Positions 33,952 through 44,264 are shown, counted from the first letter of the stretch. The stretch is DNA of 64,000 nt from Microbacterium foliorum (GCF_006385575.1 NZ_CP041040.1:310001-374000); one strand, 5' to 3'. Program-made: numbers and translations. Notes: a model not told the origin generated them from the sequence alone.

Positions 33952-34599
33952 TCAGTCGCGGCGGTACGACTCCAGTGTCGGTCCGGGGTGCAGCACGCCG
34001 TTGACGATCGAGCGGATCGCGAACTCGCTGGCCTCGCCCAGGTCGAAGACATCGCGGTGCAGCAGCCACTGCAGCTGCAGCCCGTCCATCACGGCGAGGA
34101 TGCTGGCCGCAGCGGTGGCGACGGTGTCGGGCTCTGTCACACCCTCCTGCGCGCACAGCAGGTGGAACGCGTCGGTCACCTCGCGCCGCAGGGTCGTGTA
34201 GCGCTCTTCGAAGTACTCGCGGCCGGGGTGGTTGTCGGTCACCGACTCCGACGACAGCACGGTGTAGGCCTGCACGATGCCGGGACGCAGCTCGTTCGCG
34301 ACGGCCGTGCGCACCAGGTGCAGGAAGAGCTCGGGCCCGCCGGGGATGTGCTTCTCGGCGAGGTCCTCGACATCGGCCTGGTCGCGGTAGGCGAGCACCT
34401 CGAGCAGCAGCTTCTGCTTCGAGCCGAAGTGGTGCAGCACCCCGGCGTGGGTGATGCCCACCTGCTCGGCCACATCGGCGAGGGTGCCGTTCGTCGAACC
34501 CTTGTTGCCGAAGATCTCGACGGCGGCTTTGAGGATCTGCTCGCGCTTCTCCCGGGTGGCAGGCCGGACGGACGTGTGGGCGACAGCATCCTTCGACAT
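33952..34599 (-). CDS. TetR-family regulator
   Basis: A 215-residue regulator with an N-terminal helix-turn-helix (REQILKAAVEIFGNKGSTNGT, LADVAEQVGITHAGVLHHFGSK in parts) and an all-helical effector domain. The start is the ATG of MSKDAVAHTS, with AGAGGA upstream. It is divergent from the dipeptide-type ABC operon. Two related palindromes in the gap suggest that it represses that operon and itself. The inducer may be a sugar or its product, by context only. Confidence 0.85.
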   Translation of the reverse strand: MSKDAVAHTSVRPATREKREQILKAAVEIFGNKGSTNGTLADVAEQVGITHAGVLHHFGSKQKLLLEVLAYRDQADVEDLAEKHIPGGPELFLHLVRTAVANELRPGIVQAYTVLSSESVTDNHPGREYFEERYTTLRREVTDAFHLLCAQEGVTEPDTVATAAASILAVMDGLQLQWLLHRDVFDLGEASEFAIRSIVNGVLHPGPTLESYRRD

Positions 34600-34653
34600 G
34601 GTCCATCCTCTTCTGCACCGAATCCTGCACTGGATCGTACTTGCCAACTCTAC

Positions 34654-34699
34654 TTACTGACGGGTAACCTCGCACCAGCTTACTTTCTCGCCAGTAAGC
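34654..34699. promoter_or_regulatory. Candidate TetR operators between tetR and the ABC/GH3 operon
   Basis: Two related palindromes: TTACTGACGGGTAA (34654-34667), and GCTTACT-8 nt-AGTAAGC (34678-34699). Read on the minus strand, the second contains TTACTGGCGAG, so both share TTACTGRCGRG. They lie in the 166-base divergent gap, close to where both promoters must be. Confidence 0.6.
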
Positions 34700-34765
34700 G
34701 AATGAGGTCGGATGCCCGCGCACCGACAGCCACACAGCACAACGACCCGTGCCCAAGGAGAAGCA

Positions 34766-36433
34766 ATGAAGCTCAGAAAGTCCATGATCGCTGTCGCGGC
34801 GATCTCCGCCCTCGGCGTCTCGGCCCTCGCCGGCTGCGCAGCCGGCGGATCGAACGACGCAGACAGCGGAGCCGGTGGTGCGGCCCTGACGATCGCCAAG
34901 CCCGACGGTGCGATCACCACCGAGTCGAACAACCCCTACGTCGGCGACTCGTCGGCCTCGAAGTACGGCTACGGCAAGGTCATCTTCGAGACCCTCGCCC
35001 TCGTGAACCAGACCGGCGACCGCGGTGTCACCCCGTGGCTCGCCGAGAGCATCGAGTGGAACGACGACTACACGGCGCTCACCGTCGTGCCTCGCAAGGA
35101 CGTCACCTGGAGCGACGGCGAGCCCTTCACCGCCGACGACATCGTCTTCACCTACGAGCTCGTCTCGACCCCGGCGCTCGACACCGCGGGCCTCAAGTTC
35201 GAGGGCGCGACCGTCGAGGGCGACGCCGTGACGCTGAACTTCGGCGAGTCGAAGTACGTGAACCAGGCCCGCGTGCTGCATGTGCCGATCGTTCCCAAGC
35301 ACATCTGGGAGAACCTCGACGAGCCCGCCACCGACCCCGTCAAGGGCGACGACCTGGTCGGCACCGGCCCCTATGCGCTGTCGAACTGGTCGACAGAGTC
35401 GGTCACCCTCGAGGCGCGCGACGACTACTGGGCCGGCGACCTCGCTGTTCCCGAGCTGCACTACGTCTCCTACGGCGACAACACCGCTCTGACCACCGCG
35501 CTCGCGCAGGGCGAGGCCGACTGGGCGCAGGCGTTCATCCCGCAGATCCAGGAGCAGTTCCTCGACGCCGACCCCGAGCACAACAAGTTCTTCGTCGCGC
35601 CGACCACCGGCTCCGCGACGCTGTTCATGAACCTGCAGCAGAAGCCGTTCGACGATGTGGCGTTCCGCCAGGCCCTCGCCTGGGTCATCGATCGCGACGC
35701 GTACGTCGACATCGCCCGCGAGGGCGCGAGCGAGCCGGTCTGGTCGGTCACCGGACTCTCGTCGATCCTCGAAGACGAGATCCAGCCCGAGTTCCAGGGC
35801 CAGGAGTACTCGGTCGACGCCGAGAAGGCGCGCGATCTGCTCGAGAGCGCCGGTTACACGTGGAAGGACGACGCGCTGATCGACCCCGACGGCACGCCTG
35901 TCTCGTTCACGCTCTCGGTGCCCTCGGGCTGGAGCGACTGGAACACCGCGCAGGAGCTCATCGCCGAGGACATCACCGAGTCGATCGGCGCCGAGGTCAA
36001 GATCGACATGCCCGACTGGGGCGGCTGGGCAGGACCCCGCGACGACGGCTCGTTCTCGGCCATCATCCACTGGCTCGAAGACAGCGGCACGGCCTATGGC
36101 CTCTACACGTCGACGATGGACCCGCGCTGGATCTCGCCCGAGGGCATCGCCGGATTCAACTTCGGTCGCTTCGAAGACCCCGCGGCGACCGAGGCGCTCA
36201 ACACCTACGCCAACGCGTCGTCCGATGACGAGCGCACCGCGGCCATCACGACGCTCGAGCAGATCTTCGTCGAGCAGGTCCCGGCGATCCCGCTCGGAGC
36301 GCACCCGCTGCTCGGCGAGTACAACACCCGCAACTACGTCGGGTGGCCTTCGGAGGAGGACCCGTATGCCTCGGGCGACCCGACTCAGCAGAACATCGTG
36401 CAGATCCTCACGAAGCTGAAGCCGGCCGAGTAA
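34766..36433 (+). CDS. Peptide/oligosaccharide-type ABC transporter substrate-binding lipoprotein (family 5)
   Basis: A 555-residue lipoprotein with signal peptide and lipobox LAGC (Cys24). The fold is that of DppA/OppA-type binding proteins: LAESIEWNDDYTALTVVPRKDVTWSDGEPFTADDIVFTYELV (shown in part), GTGPYALSNW, and FRQALAWVIDRDAYV. AAGGAG precedes the ATG. Although the family is called dipeptide-binding, the operon ends with a GH3 beta-glucosidase, so a beta-linked oligosaccharide is the likely ligand. Confidence 0.87.
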   Translation: MKLRKSMIAVAAISALGVSALAGCAAGGSNDADSGAGGAALTIAKPDGAITTESNNPYVGDSSASKYGYGKVIFETLALVNQTGDRGVTPWLAESIEWNDDYTALTVVPRKDVTWSDGEPFTADDIVFTYELVSTPALDTAGLKFEGATVEGDAVTLNFGESKYVNQARVLHVPIVPKHIWENLDEPATDPVKGDDLVGTGPYALSNWSTESVTLEARDDYWAGDLAVPELHYVSYGDNTALTTALAQGEADWAQAFIPQIQEQFLDADPEHNKFFVAPTTGSATLFMNLQQKPFDDVAFRQALAWVIDRDAYVDIAREGASEPVWSVTGLSSILEDEIQPEFQGQEYSVDAEKARDLLESAGYTWKDDALIDPDGTPVSFTLSVPSGWSDWNTAQELIAEDITESIGAEVKIDMPDWGGWAGPRDDGSFSAIIHWLEDSGTAYGLYTSTMDPRWISPEGIAGFNFGRFEDPAATEALNTYANASSDDERTAAITTLEQIFVEQVPAIPLGAHPLLGEYNTRNYVGWPSEEDPYASGDPTQQNIVQILTKLKPAE

Positions 36434-36442
36434 GCAGTCCCG

Positions 36443-36532
36443 GGGGCGCGTTTCGTCTCGGTGCTTCGCTCCTCGCTCAACGACCGGTGATTCCCGGTCG
36501 TTGAGCGAGCGGAGCGAGGCGAAACGCGCCCC
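36443..36532. repeat. Type B long stem-loop between binding protein and ATPase genes
   Basis: Arms 36443-36487 and 36494-36532 form a nearly perfect hairpin of about 39-45 bp around a 6-base loop. Key parts are GGGGCGCGTTTCG, then CGCTCAACGACCGG paired with CCGGTCGTTGAGCG and CGAAACGCGCCCC. It sits after the binding-protein gene in the same transcript as the following transport genes. The arm sequence recurs at 60863-60990 and in kdpB. Confidence 0.85.
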
Positions 36533-36555
36533 ACCCGACCGACGAAGGACCCCTC

Positions 36556-37376
<821 letters not shown>

Positions 37377-37380
<4 letters not shown>

Positions 37381-38183
37381 CCACTCTCGAGTTCGCCGAT
37401 GTCACCAAGGTCTACAACGTCAGAGGAGCCGGTCAGCTCAAGGCTCTCGACAACGTCAGCTTCACCCTGAACTCCGGCCAGACCATCGGTCTCGTCGGCC
37501 AGTCGGGCAGCGGCAAGTCGACCATCGCGAAGATCCTCACCCAGCTCGAGACCCCCACGTCGGGCGAGGTACGTCTCGACGGCAAGCCCATTCCCCGGCG
37601 CGGCAAGGGCCTGCGGAAGTACCGCCAGCAGCTGCGCATGGTCTTCCAGGATCCGTTCGCCTCGCTCAACCCGTACCACTCGATCAGATACCACCTCGAG
37701 CGGCCGATCCGGCTCGACGACGTGGTGCCCAAGAACGAGACAGAGGCCGAGGTGCGCCGGCTGCTCGAACGCGTGCGCCTCGATGCGGATGCCGTGATCG
37801 ACCGCCGCCCGCACGAACTCTCCGGTGGCCAGCGTCAGCGCGTCGCCATCGCCCGTGCGCTCGCGTCCCGTCCGTCTCTGCTGGTCGCCGACGAGCCCGT
37901 CTCGATGCTCGACGTGTCGATCCGCCTCGGGGTGCTGAACCTGCTCGCCGATCTGCAGCGAGAAGAGGGGCTCGGAGTGCTCTACATCACCCACGACCTC
38001 GCCACCGCGCGGCATTTCAGCGACAAGATCATGGTGCTCAACCAGGGTCGCGTCGTCGAGTACGGCGACGCCGACGACGTCATCCTCAACCCGCAGGACC
38101 CCTACACGCGCGAGCTGCGGGCGGCGTCTCCCGACCCCGACAAGCACTTCGCGACGACCGGCTCGCACGGAGGTGCACTGTGA
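37377..38183 (+). CDS. ABC transporter ATPase (DppF/OppF type)
   Basis: A 268-residue second ATPase that pairs with the previous one. Walker A GQSGSGKST, the signature LSGGQRQRVAIARAL and Walker B LLVADEPVSMLDV. Both its ends overlap neighbours by four bases (ATGA, GTGA), so the four transport genes are translated as a block. Confidence 0.9.
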
Positions 38184-39265
38184 CCACCGCATCCCCTCAG
38201 CTCCCGATCGCCGACGACGACCGCGACGCACTCGAGGTCGGCACCACCGCGACCACCGCGCAGAAGGGGAGGAAGCTCGTGCCCTGGCGGTTCTTCGCCG
38301 GACGCGCCGGGTTCTACCTGTTCACCCTGTGGGCGGCCATCACGATCAACTTCTTCCTGCCCCGGTTCATGAAGGGTGACGCGGTCAGCTCGTACCTCGC
38401 GCGCAACCGCAACGTCAGCCCTGAGGCGGCCGACTCGCTGCGCGTTCTGCTCGGCATCGACACCGACAAGTCGATGTGGCAGCAGTACCTCGACTACTGG
38501 GCCATGCTGTTCCGCGGCGATCTCGGCATCTCGACTCTGCACGGTCTGCGGCCGGTCACCGAGGTGCTGGCATCCGCTCTGCCGTGGACGCTCGGCCTGG
38601 TCGGCATCGCGACGATCATCTCGTTCGCGCTCGGCACGGTGGGCGGCGCGATCGTCGGCTGGAAGCGCGGCAGCAGGCTCGACGCGCTCATCCCGATCAC
38701 GACGTTCTTCAACACCATCCCGTACTTCTGGCTCGGACTCATCGCGATCGCCATCTTCTCGTCGACGCTCAAGTGGTTCCCGTCGTCGCACGCCTATGAC
38801 AAGGGCCAGTCGCCCGAGTGGAGCCTCGACTTCATAGGCCAGGTGATCATGCACGGCACGCTGCCGGCGGTCACGATCATCATCGCGTCGCTCGGCGGAT
38901 GGATGCTGGGCATGCGCAACATGATGCTCACGGTGCTCGACGAGGACTACATCACGGTCGCACAGGCCAAGGGCATGCCGAACAAGCGTGTTCTGTGGGC
39001 GTACGCCGCCCGCAACGCGGTGCTGCCGCAGATCCAGAGCTTCGCACTCTCGATCGGGTTCATCGTCGGCGGCACGATCGTCATGGAGATGGTCTTCAGC
39101 TACCCGGGCGTCGGCAAGCTGCTGCTCGACGCCACCAATGCGAAGGACTTCGCCCTCATGCAGGGCGTGTTCCTGGTGATCACGCTGTCGGTGCTGGTCG
39201 CCAACATCCTGGCGGACATCGTCTACGCATACCTCGACCCGCGCACGCGCCAGACGGAGGCCTGA
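38180..39265 (+). CDS. ABC transporter permease (DppB/OppB type)
   Basis: A 361-residue permease with six membrane helices. The first is after a polar N-terminal tail of about 45 residues, at GFYLFTLWAAITINFFLPR. The loop between helices contains the ATPase-docking segment EDYITVAQAKGMPNKRVLWAYAARNAVLPQI (in parts). The GTG start overlaps the ATPase stop. Confidence 0.88.
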   Translation: MTTASPQLPIADDDRDALEVGTTATTAQKGRKLVPWRFFAGRAGFYLFTLWAAITINFFLPRFMKGDAVSSYLARNRNVSPEAADSLRVLLGIDTDKSMWQQYLDYWAMLFRGDLGISTLHGLRPVTEVLASALPWTLGLVGIATIISFALGTVGGAIVGWKRGSRLDALIPITTFFNTIPYFWLGLIAIAIFSSTLKWFPSSHAYDKGQSPEWSLDFIGQVIMHGTLPAVTIIIASLGGWMLGMRNMMLTVLDEDYITVAQAKGMPNKRVLWAYAARNAVLPQIQSFALSIGFIVGGTIVMEMVFSYPGVGKLLLDATNAKDFALMQGVFLVITLSVLVANILADIVYAYLDPRTRQTEA

Positions 39266-39266
39266 C

Positions 39267-40388
39267 ATGAGCGTTCCCACCTCGACCGACACCACGGCCC
39301 CGGACGGCAGCACGATCCCCACCGGGATGCCGGAGACCGCGACGTTCCGCACTGCGAGCGACGCGACGCCCCCGCGCAAGACGTTCTGGTCGCAGCTCGC
39401 GCAGTCGTTCGCGATGTTCCGCAACCCCAAGTCGATCGCCGGCCTGATCATCCTCGGGGTGTTCGTGCTGATCGCGATCTTCGCGCCGCTGCTCGCACCC
39501 TACGGCCCGACGCAGAAGGACCGCACGGCTCTGCGCCAGCCGCCGTCGCTCGATCACTGGCTCGGCACCACCCACATGGGTGAAGACGTGCTCAGCCAGC
39601 TGATCTTCGGCACGCGCGGCGTCGTCGTGGTCGGCTTCCTCTCGGCCATCATCGCCACGATCATCGCCATCACGATCGGCGTCATCGCCGGATACGTGCG
39701 CGGTTGGAAGAGCGAGTCGCTCTCGGCTCTCACCAACGTGTTCCTGGTGATCCCCGGCATCCCGCTGATCATCATCGTCGCCTCGCAGTTCGAGAACCCG
39801 CCGCTGATCGTGATCGCCGCGGTGCTCGGGCTCACGGGCTGGGCGTGGGGTGCGCGCGTGCTGCGCGCGCAGACCATGTCGCTGCGCAACCGCGACTTCA
39901 TCCAGGCGGCCCGCGCCAACGGCGAACCGCTGCACCGCATCATCACGGTCGAGATGCTGCCGAACCTCATGGCGCTGATCGCGTCGAGCTTCGTCGGCAC
40001 GGTGACCGCGGCGATCCTCGGCCTCACCACCCTCGCCTTCATCGGCGTGATCCCGGTGAGCAATCTCAACTGGGGCACGATCCTCTTCTGGGCGCAGCAG
40101 AACGGCGCCTTCCCGCGGCTGTGGTGGTGGTACGTGCCCGCCGGCCTCTGCATCGCGATCATCGGCGTTGCGCTGTCGCTCATCAACTTCGGCATCGACG
40201 AGTACGTCAACCCGAGGCTGCGGTCGGCGGGTGAGCGCGCCCGTGCGATGAAGAAGAAGGGGCTCAACGTGAACGACCCGGTGACGGCGGTGCGCAGCGT
40301 TCCGATGACCGACTCGGGTACCGTGCAGAGCGCCGCGGATGCCCAGACGAACCAGACACACGACACGAAGACACAGAACACGAAGTGA
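39267..40388 (+). CDS. ABC transporter permease (DppC/OppC type)
   Basis: A 373-residue partner permease. It has a cytoplasmic N-terminal stretch of about 45 residues, then six helices, the typical HWLGTTHMGEDVLSQLIFGTR (in parts), and the docking loop RNRDFIQAARANGEPLHRIITVEMLPN (in parts). The C-terminal tail is polar and Gln/Thr-rich. Its stop overlaps the start of the GH3 gene, linking transport to hydrolysis. Confidence 0.88.
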   Translation: MSVPTSTDTTAPDGSTIPTGMPETATFRTASDATPPRKTFWSQLAQSFAMFRNPKSIAGLIILGVFVLIAIFAPLLAPYGPTQKDRTALRQPPSLDHWLGTTHMGEDVLSQLIFGTRGVVVVGFLSAIIATIIAITIGVIAGYVRGWKSESLSALTNVFLVIPGIPLIIIVASQFENPPLIVIAAVLGLTGWAWGARVLRAQTMSLRNRDFIQAARANGEPLHRIITVEMLPNLMALIASSFVGTVTAAILGLTTLAFIGVIPVSNLNWGTILFWAQQNGAFPRLWWWYVPAGLCIAIIGVALSLINFGIDEYVNPRLRSAGERARAMKKKGLNVNDPVTAVRSVPMTDSGTVQSAADAQTNQTHDTKTQNTK

Positions 40389-42634
40389 TGACCTCTCAGA
40401 CCCTGACCGAATCCCTGCCCTACCTCGACCCCGAGCTGCCGATCGCCGCGCGCGTCGCCGACCTCCTCGACCGCATGACGGTCGAGGAGAAGGTCGGGCA
40501 GATGCTGCAGCTCGACGCCCGCGACGACCTCGATGACCACGTGCTCGGCAAGCACGTCGGCTCGATCCTGCACACCTCGCCCGAGCGGATCATCCGCGCG
40601 AACGAGCTGACTTCGCAGACGCGGCTGCGCATCCCGCTGCTCGTGGCCGAGGACTGCATCCACGGCCACTCCTTCTGGCCCGGCGCGACCATCTATCCCA
40701 CGCAGCTCGGCATGGCGGCGACGTGGGATGCCGAGCTGGTCGAGAAGGTCGCGCGGGCGACCGCGGTCGAGGTCGCGGCCACCGGCATCCACTGGACGTT
40801 CTCACCGGTGCTCTGCATCGCGCGCGACCTGCGCTGGGGCCGCATCGACGAGACCTTCGGCGAAGATCCGTTCCTGATCGGCGAGCTCGCCTCGGCCATG
40901 GTGCGCGGCTACCAGGGCGAAGGCCTTGATGACCCGACCGCGATTCTCGCGACGGCCAAGCACTTCGCCGGGTACTCCGAGACGCAGGGCGGGCGCGATG
41001 CGAGCGAGGCCGACATCTCGCGGCGCAAGTTGCGGTCGTGGTTCCTGCCGCCGTTCGAGCGGGTCGCCCGCGAGGGATGCCGCACGTTCATGCTCGGCTA
41101 CCAGACCACCGACGGCGTGCCGATCACGGTCAACGACTGGCTGCTCAGCGACGTGCTGCGCGGCGAGTGGGGCTACACCGGCACCCTCATCACCGACTGG
41201 GACAACGTCGGCCGCATGGTGTGGGAGCAGCACGTGCAGCCCGACTACGCGCACGCCTCGGCGGCTGCCGTCAGCGCCGGCAACGACATGGTCATGAACA
41301 CGCCGGGCTTCTTCGAGGGCGCACTCGAAGCGGTGTCGAACGGGCTCCTCGCGGAGGACGCCTTCGATGACGCGGTCGCCCGCATCCTCACCCTGAAGTT
41401 CGAGCTCGGCCTGTTCGAAGACCCGCGGCTGCCGCAGGACGACCTGGATGCCGTGGTCGGCAGCGCCGCGCACGCCGAACTCAACCTCGAGACCGCCCGC
41501 CGCTCGATCGTGCTGCTCGAGAACGACGGGACTCTGCCGCTCGATGCCGCGTCGCCCCTGAAGGTCGCCGTGGTGGGTCCGCTCGCCGACGACGCGCAGA
41601 CGCAGCTGGGTGACTGGGCGGGTGGCTCGGGTCAGGCCGGGTGGCTCGACGGACAGCCGCGCGAGATGATCACCACCGTGCTCGACGGCATCGCAGGCGT
41701 CGACGGGTGGGCGGTCACGCATGCGCGCGGCGCCGAGATCCTCACGCTCGAGCAGGACCCTCGCGGCGCGAAGTTCCCCGACGGACAGCCCCGGCCCGCG
41801 GTTGTGGTGCCGAGCGCACCCGACGAGACGCTGATCGCCGAGGCGGTGGCGGCTGCGGCGGCATCCGATGTCGTCGTCGCTGTGGTCGGAGACCGCATCG
41901 AACTCGTCGGCGAAGGACGCTCGACCGCGACACTCGAACTGATCGGTGGGCAGAACGCCCTGCTCGACGCACTGATCGCGACGGGCAAGCCCGTGGTGGT
42001 CGTGCTGCTCGCTTCGAAGCCGCTCGTGCTGCCGGCATCCGTGTCGCAGGCCGCGGCCGTCGTCTGGGCGGCGAACCCGGGCATGCAGGGCGGCCGCGCG
42101 CTCGCCGAGATCATCTCGGGTGCGGTCGAGCCGTCAGGGCGACTGCCGATCTCGTTCGCGCGCCACGTCGGCCAGCAGCCCACGTACTACAACCAGATCC
42201 GCGGACAGCACGGCGACCGCTACGCCGACCTGACGCAGTCTCCGGCGTGGGCGTTCGGTGAGGGGCTCTCGTACTCGACCGTCTCGTACGGCGACCTGTC
42301 ACTCGCATCGACGACGCTGGGCCGTGACGAGACGATCGTCGCCGAGGTGACGGTGACGAACACGGGTGCGCGTCCGGTGCGCGAGACCGTGCAGGTCTAT
42401 GTGCGCGACTCCATCACGAGCGTGAGCTGGGCCGACCGGGAGCTCAAGGCCTTCCGTCAGGTCGACCTCGCACCGGGGGAGTCGGCGCGCGTGCGCCTCG
42501 AGCTGCCGGTCGCGGAGTGCTCGATCGTGGATGCCGCGGGCGACCGCCTCGTGGAGCCCGGCGCGTTCGAACTGCTCGTGGGTCCGAGCTCGCGCGACGA
42601 GGTGCTGCTGGCGACGCCGTTCACTGTCGTCTGA
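40388..42634 (+). CDS. Glycoside hydrolase family 3 beta-glucosidase
   Basis: A 748-residue cytoplasmic enzyme without signal peptide that removes terminal beta-linked glucose or related sugars. The GH3 N-terminal barrel has RIPLLVAEDCIHG, FSPVLCIARDLRWGRIDETFGEDP (in parts), AKHFAGY and the nucleophile Asp in LITDWDNVG. The C-terminal sandwich contributes the acid/base region, and a fibronectin-III-like domain ends the protein. ATG 40388 overlaps the permease stop (TGATG); GTG 40385 is also possible. It acts on sugars brought in by the transporter. Confidence 0.92.
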   Translation: MTSQTLTESLPYLDPELPIAARVADLLDRMTVEEKVGQMLQLDARDDLDDHVLGKHVGSILHTSPERIIRANELTSQTRLRIPLLVAEDCIHGHSFWPGATIYPTQLGMAATWDAELVEKVARATAVEVAATGIHWTFSPVLCIARDLRWGRIDETFGEDPFLIGELASAMVRGYQGEGLDDPTAILATAKHFAGYSETQGGRDASEADISRRKLRSWFLPPFERVAREGCRTFMLGYQTTDGVPITVNDWLLSDVLRGEWGYTGTLITDWDNVGRMVWEQHVQPDYAHASAAAVSAGNDMVMNTPGFFEGALEAVSNGLLAEDAFDDAVARILTLKFELGLFEDPRLPQDDLDAVVGSAAHAELNLETARRSIVLLENDGTLPLDAASPLKVAVVGPLADDAQTQLGDWAGGSGQAGWLDGQPREMITTVLDGIAGVDGWAVTHARGAEILTLEQDPRGAKFPDGQPRPAVVVPSAPDETLIAEAVAAAAASDVVVAVVGDRIELVGEGRSTATLELIGGQNALLDALIATGKPVVVVLLASKPLVLPASVSQAAAVVWAANPGMQGGRALAEIISGAVEPSGRLPISFARHVGQQPTYYNQIRGQHGDRYADLTQSPAWAFGEGLSYSTVSYGDLSLASTTLGRDETIVAEVTVTNTGARPVRETVQVYVRDSITSVSWADRELKAFRQVDLAPGESARVRLELPVAECSIVDAAGDRLVEPGAFELLVGPSSRDEVLLATPFTVV

Positions 42635-42687
42635 GCCCCGCGCCGCCCGCGCCCGTGCTCCGGGCCCCTCGAGACCGTGATGCTCGT

Positions 42688-42816
42688 GTGAGACCCGCGT
42701 TCTGCACGCGGGTCTCACGCGGAGATGTGGGTCTCACGCGGTGGTGCGGGTCTCACGCGGAGATGTGGGTCTCACGCGGTGGCGTGGGTCTCACACGGCG
42801 ACGAGGATCTCGCCGG
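42688..42816. repeat. Type C element, copy 2: hairpin plus five 19-bp tandem units
   Basis: Perfect arms GTGAGACCCGCGT (42688-42700) and ACGCGGGTCTCAC (42706-42718). They are followed by 19-bp units at 42716-42734, 42735-42753, 42754-42772, 42773-42791 and 42792-42810. Units 1 and 3 are identical (CACGCGGAGATGTGGGTCT); units 2 and 4 are variants of the other type. The array closes with CGCCGG. It lies between the convergent GH3 and soxR genes. Confidence 0.85.
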
Positions 42817-42824
42817 CTCGCGCG

Positions 42825-43304
42825 TCAGTCCTCGTCGCGCAGGCGCTGCGGGCCCGCGCCCTGGCTGCTGAGGGTGTCACCCGGGTTGAGCAGGCCGCAC
42901 GCCTTCATCGACAGGCAGCCGCAGCCGATGCATCCGGTGAGTTCGCGTTCGAGGCGCTCGATGCCCTCTCGGCGCTTCTCGAGCTCCCGTTTCCAGCGTC
43001 GTGACGCGCGCTGCCAGTCCTCGTGGCTCGGTGTCTGCGTCAGCGGCACGTCGGCGAACGCGTGCTGCACGTCGGCGAGGGGGATGCCGAGGCGCTTGGC
43101 CACCGTGATGAGCGAGACCCTTCGCAGCATGTGGCGGGCGTAGCGACGCTGGTTGCCGGCCGTGCGGGTCGAGGCGATGAGGCCGAGACTCTCGTAGAAG
43201 TGCAGGGCCGAGGGGGCGACCCCGGTTCGCCTGCTCATCTCGCCGATCGTCAGCGGCTCGTCAGGTCCGTGGACGCTGCGGTCCGTGTCGGCGTCTTCGT
43301 TCAT
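42825..43304 (-). CDS. soxR: SoxR, redox-sensitive MerR-family activator
   Basis: A 159-residue MerR regulator. The N-terminal helix-turn-helix (LTIGEMSRRTGVAPSALHFYESLGLI in parts) and dimer helix precede the [2Fe-2S] motif CIGCGCLSMKAC, the exact CX2CXCX5C pattern of SoxR. The cluster is oxidised by redox-cycling compounds and superoxide, switching on target promoters. GAGGAGG lies at good spacing before the ATG. It is divergent from a ferredoxin gene across a perfect SoxR box. Confidence 0.95.
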   Translation of the reverse strand: MNEDADTDRSVHGPDEPLTIGEMSRRTGVAPSALHFYESLGLIASTRTAGNQRRYARHMLRRVSLITVAKRLGIPLADVQHAFADVPLTQTPSHEDWQRASRRWKRELEKRREGIERLERELTGCIGCGCLSMKACGLLNPGDTLSSQGAGPQRLRDED

Positions 43305-43319
43305 CCCGACCTCCTCGAT

Positions 43320-43351
43320 TTGACCTCAAGTGTACTTGAGGTCATACGGTT
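43320..43351 (+). promoter_or_regulatory. SoxR box and SoxR-dependent promoter of the ferredoxin operon
   Basis: Perfect 10-bp arms GACCTCAAGT and ACTTGAGGTC around a 2-bp centre (43322-43343) match the known SoxR site CCTCAAGTTAACTTGAGG. The site lies between a -35 TTGACC (43320-43325) and a -10 TACGGT (43346-43351). The 20-bp spacer is typical of MerR-type promoters that need twisting. Confidence 0.88.
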
Positions 43352-43383
43352 GCAACCGTGACCCGAACGGAGACCGCCACCCT

Positions 43384-43710
43384 ATGACCTATGTGATCGC
43401 CCTTCCCTGCGTCGATGTCAAGGATCGTGCGTGCATCGACGAGTGCCCTGTTGACTGCATCTATGAGGGCGAGCGCTCGCTGTACATCCACCCCGACGAA
43501 TGCGTCGACTGCGGTGCGTGCGAACCCGTCTGCCCCGTCGAGGCGATCTACTACGAAGACGACTTGCCGGAAGAATGGCAGGACTACTACAAGGCCAACG
43601 TCGAGTTCTTCGACGAACTGGGATCCCCCGGTGGCGCCGCGAAGCTCGGCATCATCGAGCGCGACCACCCGATCATCTCCGCACTTCCGCCCCAGGAGGC
43701 ACCCGAATGA
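43384..43710 (+). CDS. fdxA: Seven-iron ferredoxin (FdxA type)
   Basis: A 108-residue ferredoxin. The first cluster motif is in DRACIDECPVDCIYEG and the second is CVDCGACEPVCP, the pattern of 3Fe-4S plus 4Fe-4S ferredoxins. The C-terminal extension, EWQDYYKANVEFFDELGSPG, is typical of actinobacterial FdxA. It is the first gene under the SoxR box. It could supply electrons to the downstream reductase or help reset SoxR. The stop overlaps the next gene. Confidence 0.92.
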   Translation: MTYVIALPCVDVKDRACIDECPVDCIYEGERSLYIHPDECVDCGACEPVCPVEAIYYEDDLPEEWQDYYKANVEFFDELGSPGGAAKLGIIERDHPIISALPPQEAPE

Positions 43711-44243
43711 GCAGTCAGCAGCACCCCGCAGCACCGGTCCCCTCCGAGGTCGGTGAAGGACTCAAGGCCGCGTTCCGCGCGCATCCGGCGGGAGTCGCGA
43801 TCATCACGGCGTCGACGCCCGCGGGCCCGGTCGGACTCACGGCATCCAGCGTCGCGTCCGTCGCGGTCGATCCCGCCGCGATCGTCTTCTCGGTGACCAG
43901 GGCGACCGGCAGCGCCGGGGCGATCCTCGGCGCCGACACCTTCGTCGTGCACCTGATCGACGACGAGCACTCCGCTCTGGCGCAGAGCTTCGCCGTGAGC
44001 GGCGCCGACCGCTTCACACCAGACCAGGGCTGGAGCAATCTGCCCACGGGTGAGCCGTATCTGCCCGGAGCGCGCGTGGCGATGCGAGCGCACCCGATGA
44101 CGACTGTCGCGGTCGGCTCGTCGACCGTGGTGATCGCCGAGGTCGACGAGGTGCTCCTCGGGCAGCCCGGCCGCCCGCTCGTGTACCTCGACCGCCGATT
44201 CCACTCGCTGCCGAACGACCAGAACTCGCACGACCAGAACTGA
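43707..44243 (+). CDS. Flavin reductase-like FMN-binding protein
   Basis: A 178-residue split-barrel flavin reductase family member: FRAHPAGVAIITASTPAGPVGLTASSVASV (in parts), VDPAAIVFSVTRATGSAG and RPLVYLDRRFHSL. It would reduce free FMN/FAD with NAD(P)H or bind flavin tightly. AGGAGG (43694-43699) precedes the ATG, which overlaps the ferredoxin stop. Being in the SoxR operon suggests a role under redox-cycling stress. Confidence 0.85.
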   Translation: MSSQQHPAAPVPSEVGEGLKAAFRAHPAGVAIITASTPAGPVGLTASSVASVAVDPAAIVFSVTRATGSAGAILGADTFVVHLIDDEHSALAQSFAVSGADRFTPDQGWSNLPTGEPYLPGARVAMRAHPMTTVAVGSSTVVIAEVDEVLLGQPGRPLVYLDRRFHSLPNDQNSHDQN

Positions 44244-44264
44244 AACCCCACCGAAAGGAACAGC

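Noticed and set aside
32189..34201. Plus-strand open frame of 670 codons after moaA
   Set aside because: It runs out of frame through moaA, then antisense to the M20 and TetR genes, which have full family motifs. No plausible protein features.
42716..42810. Possible CRISPR array at the 19-bp repeats
   Set aside because: The units are contiguous with no unique spacers, and the period of 19 bp is too short. No cas genes are present.
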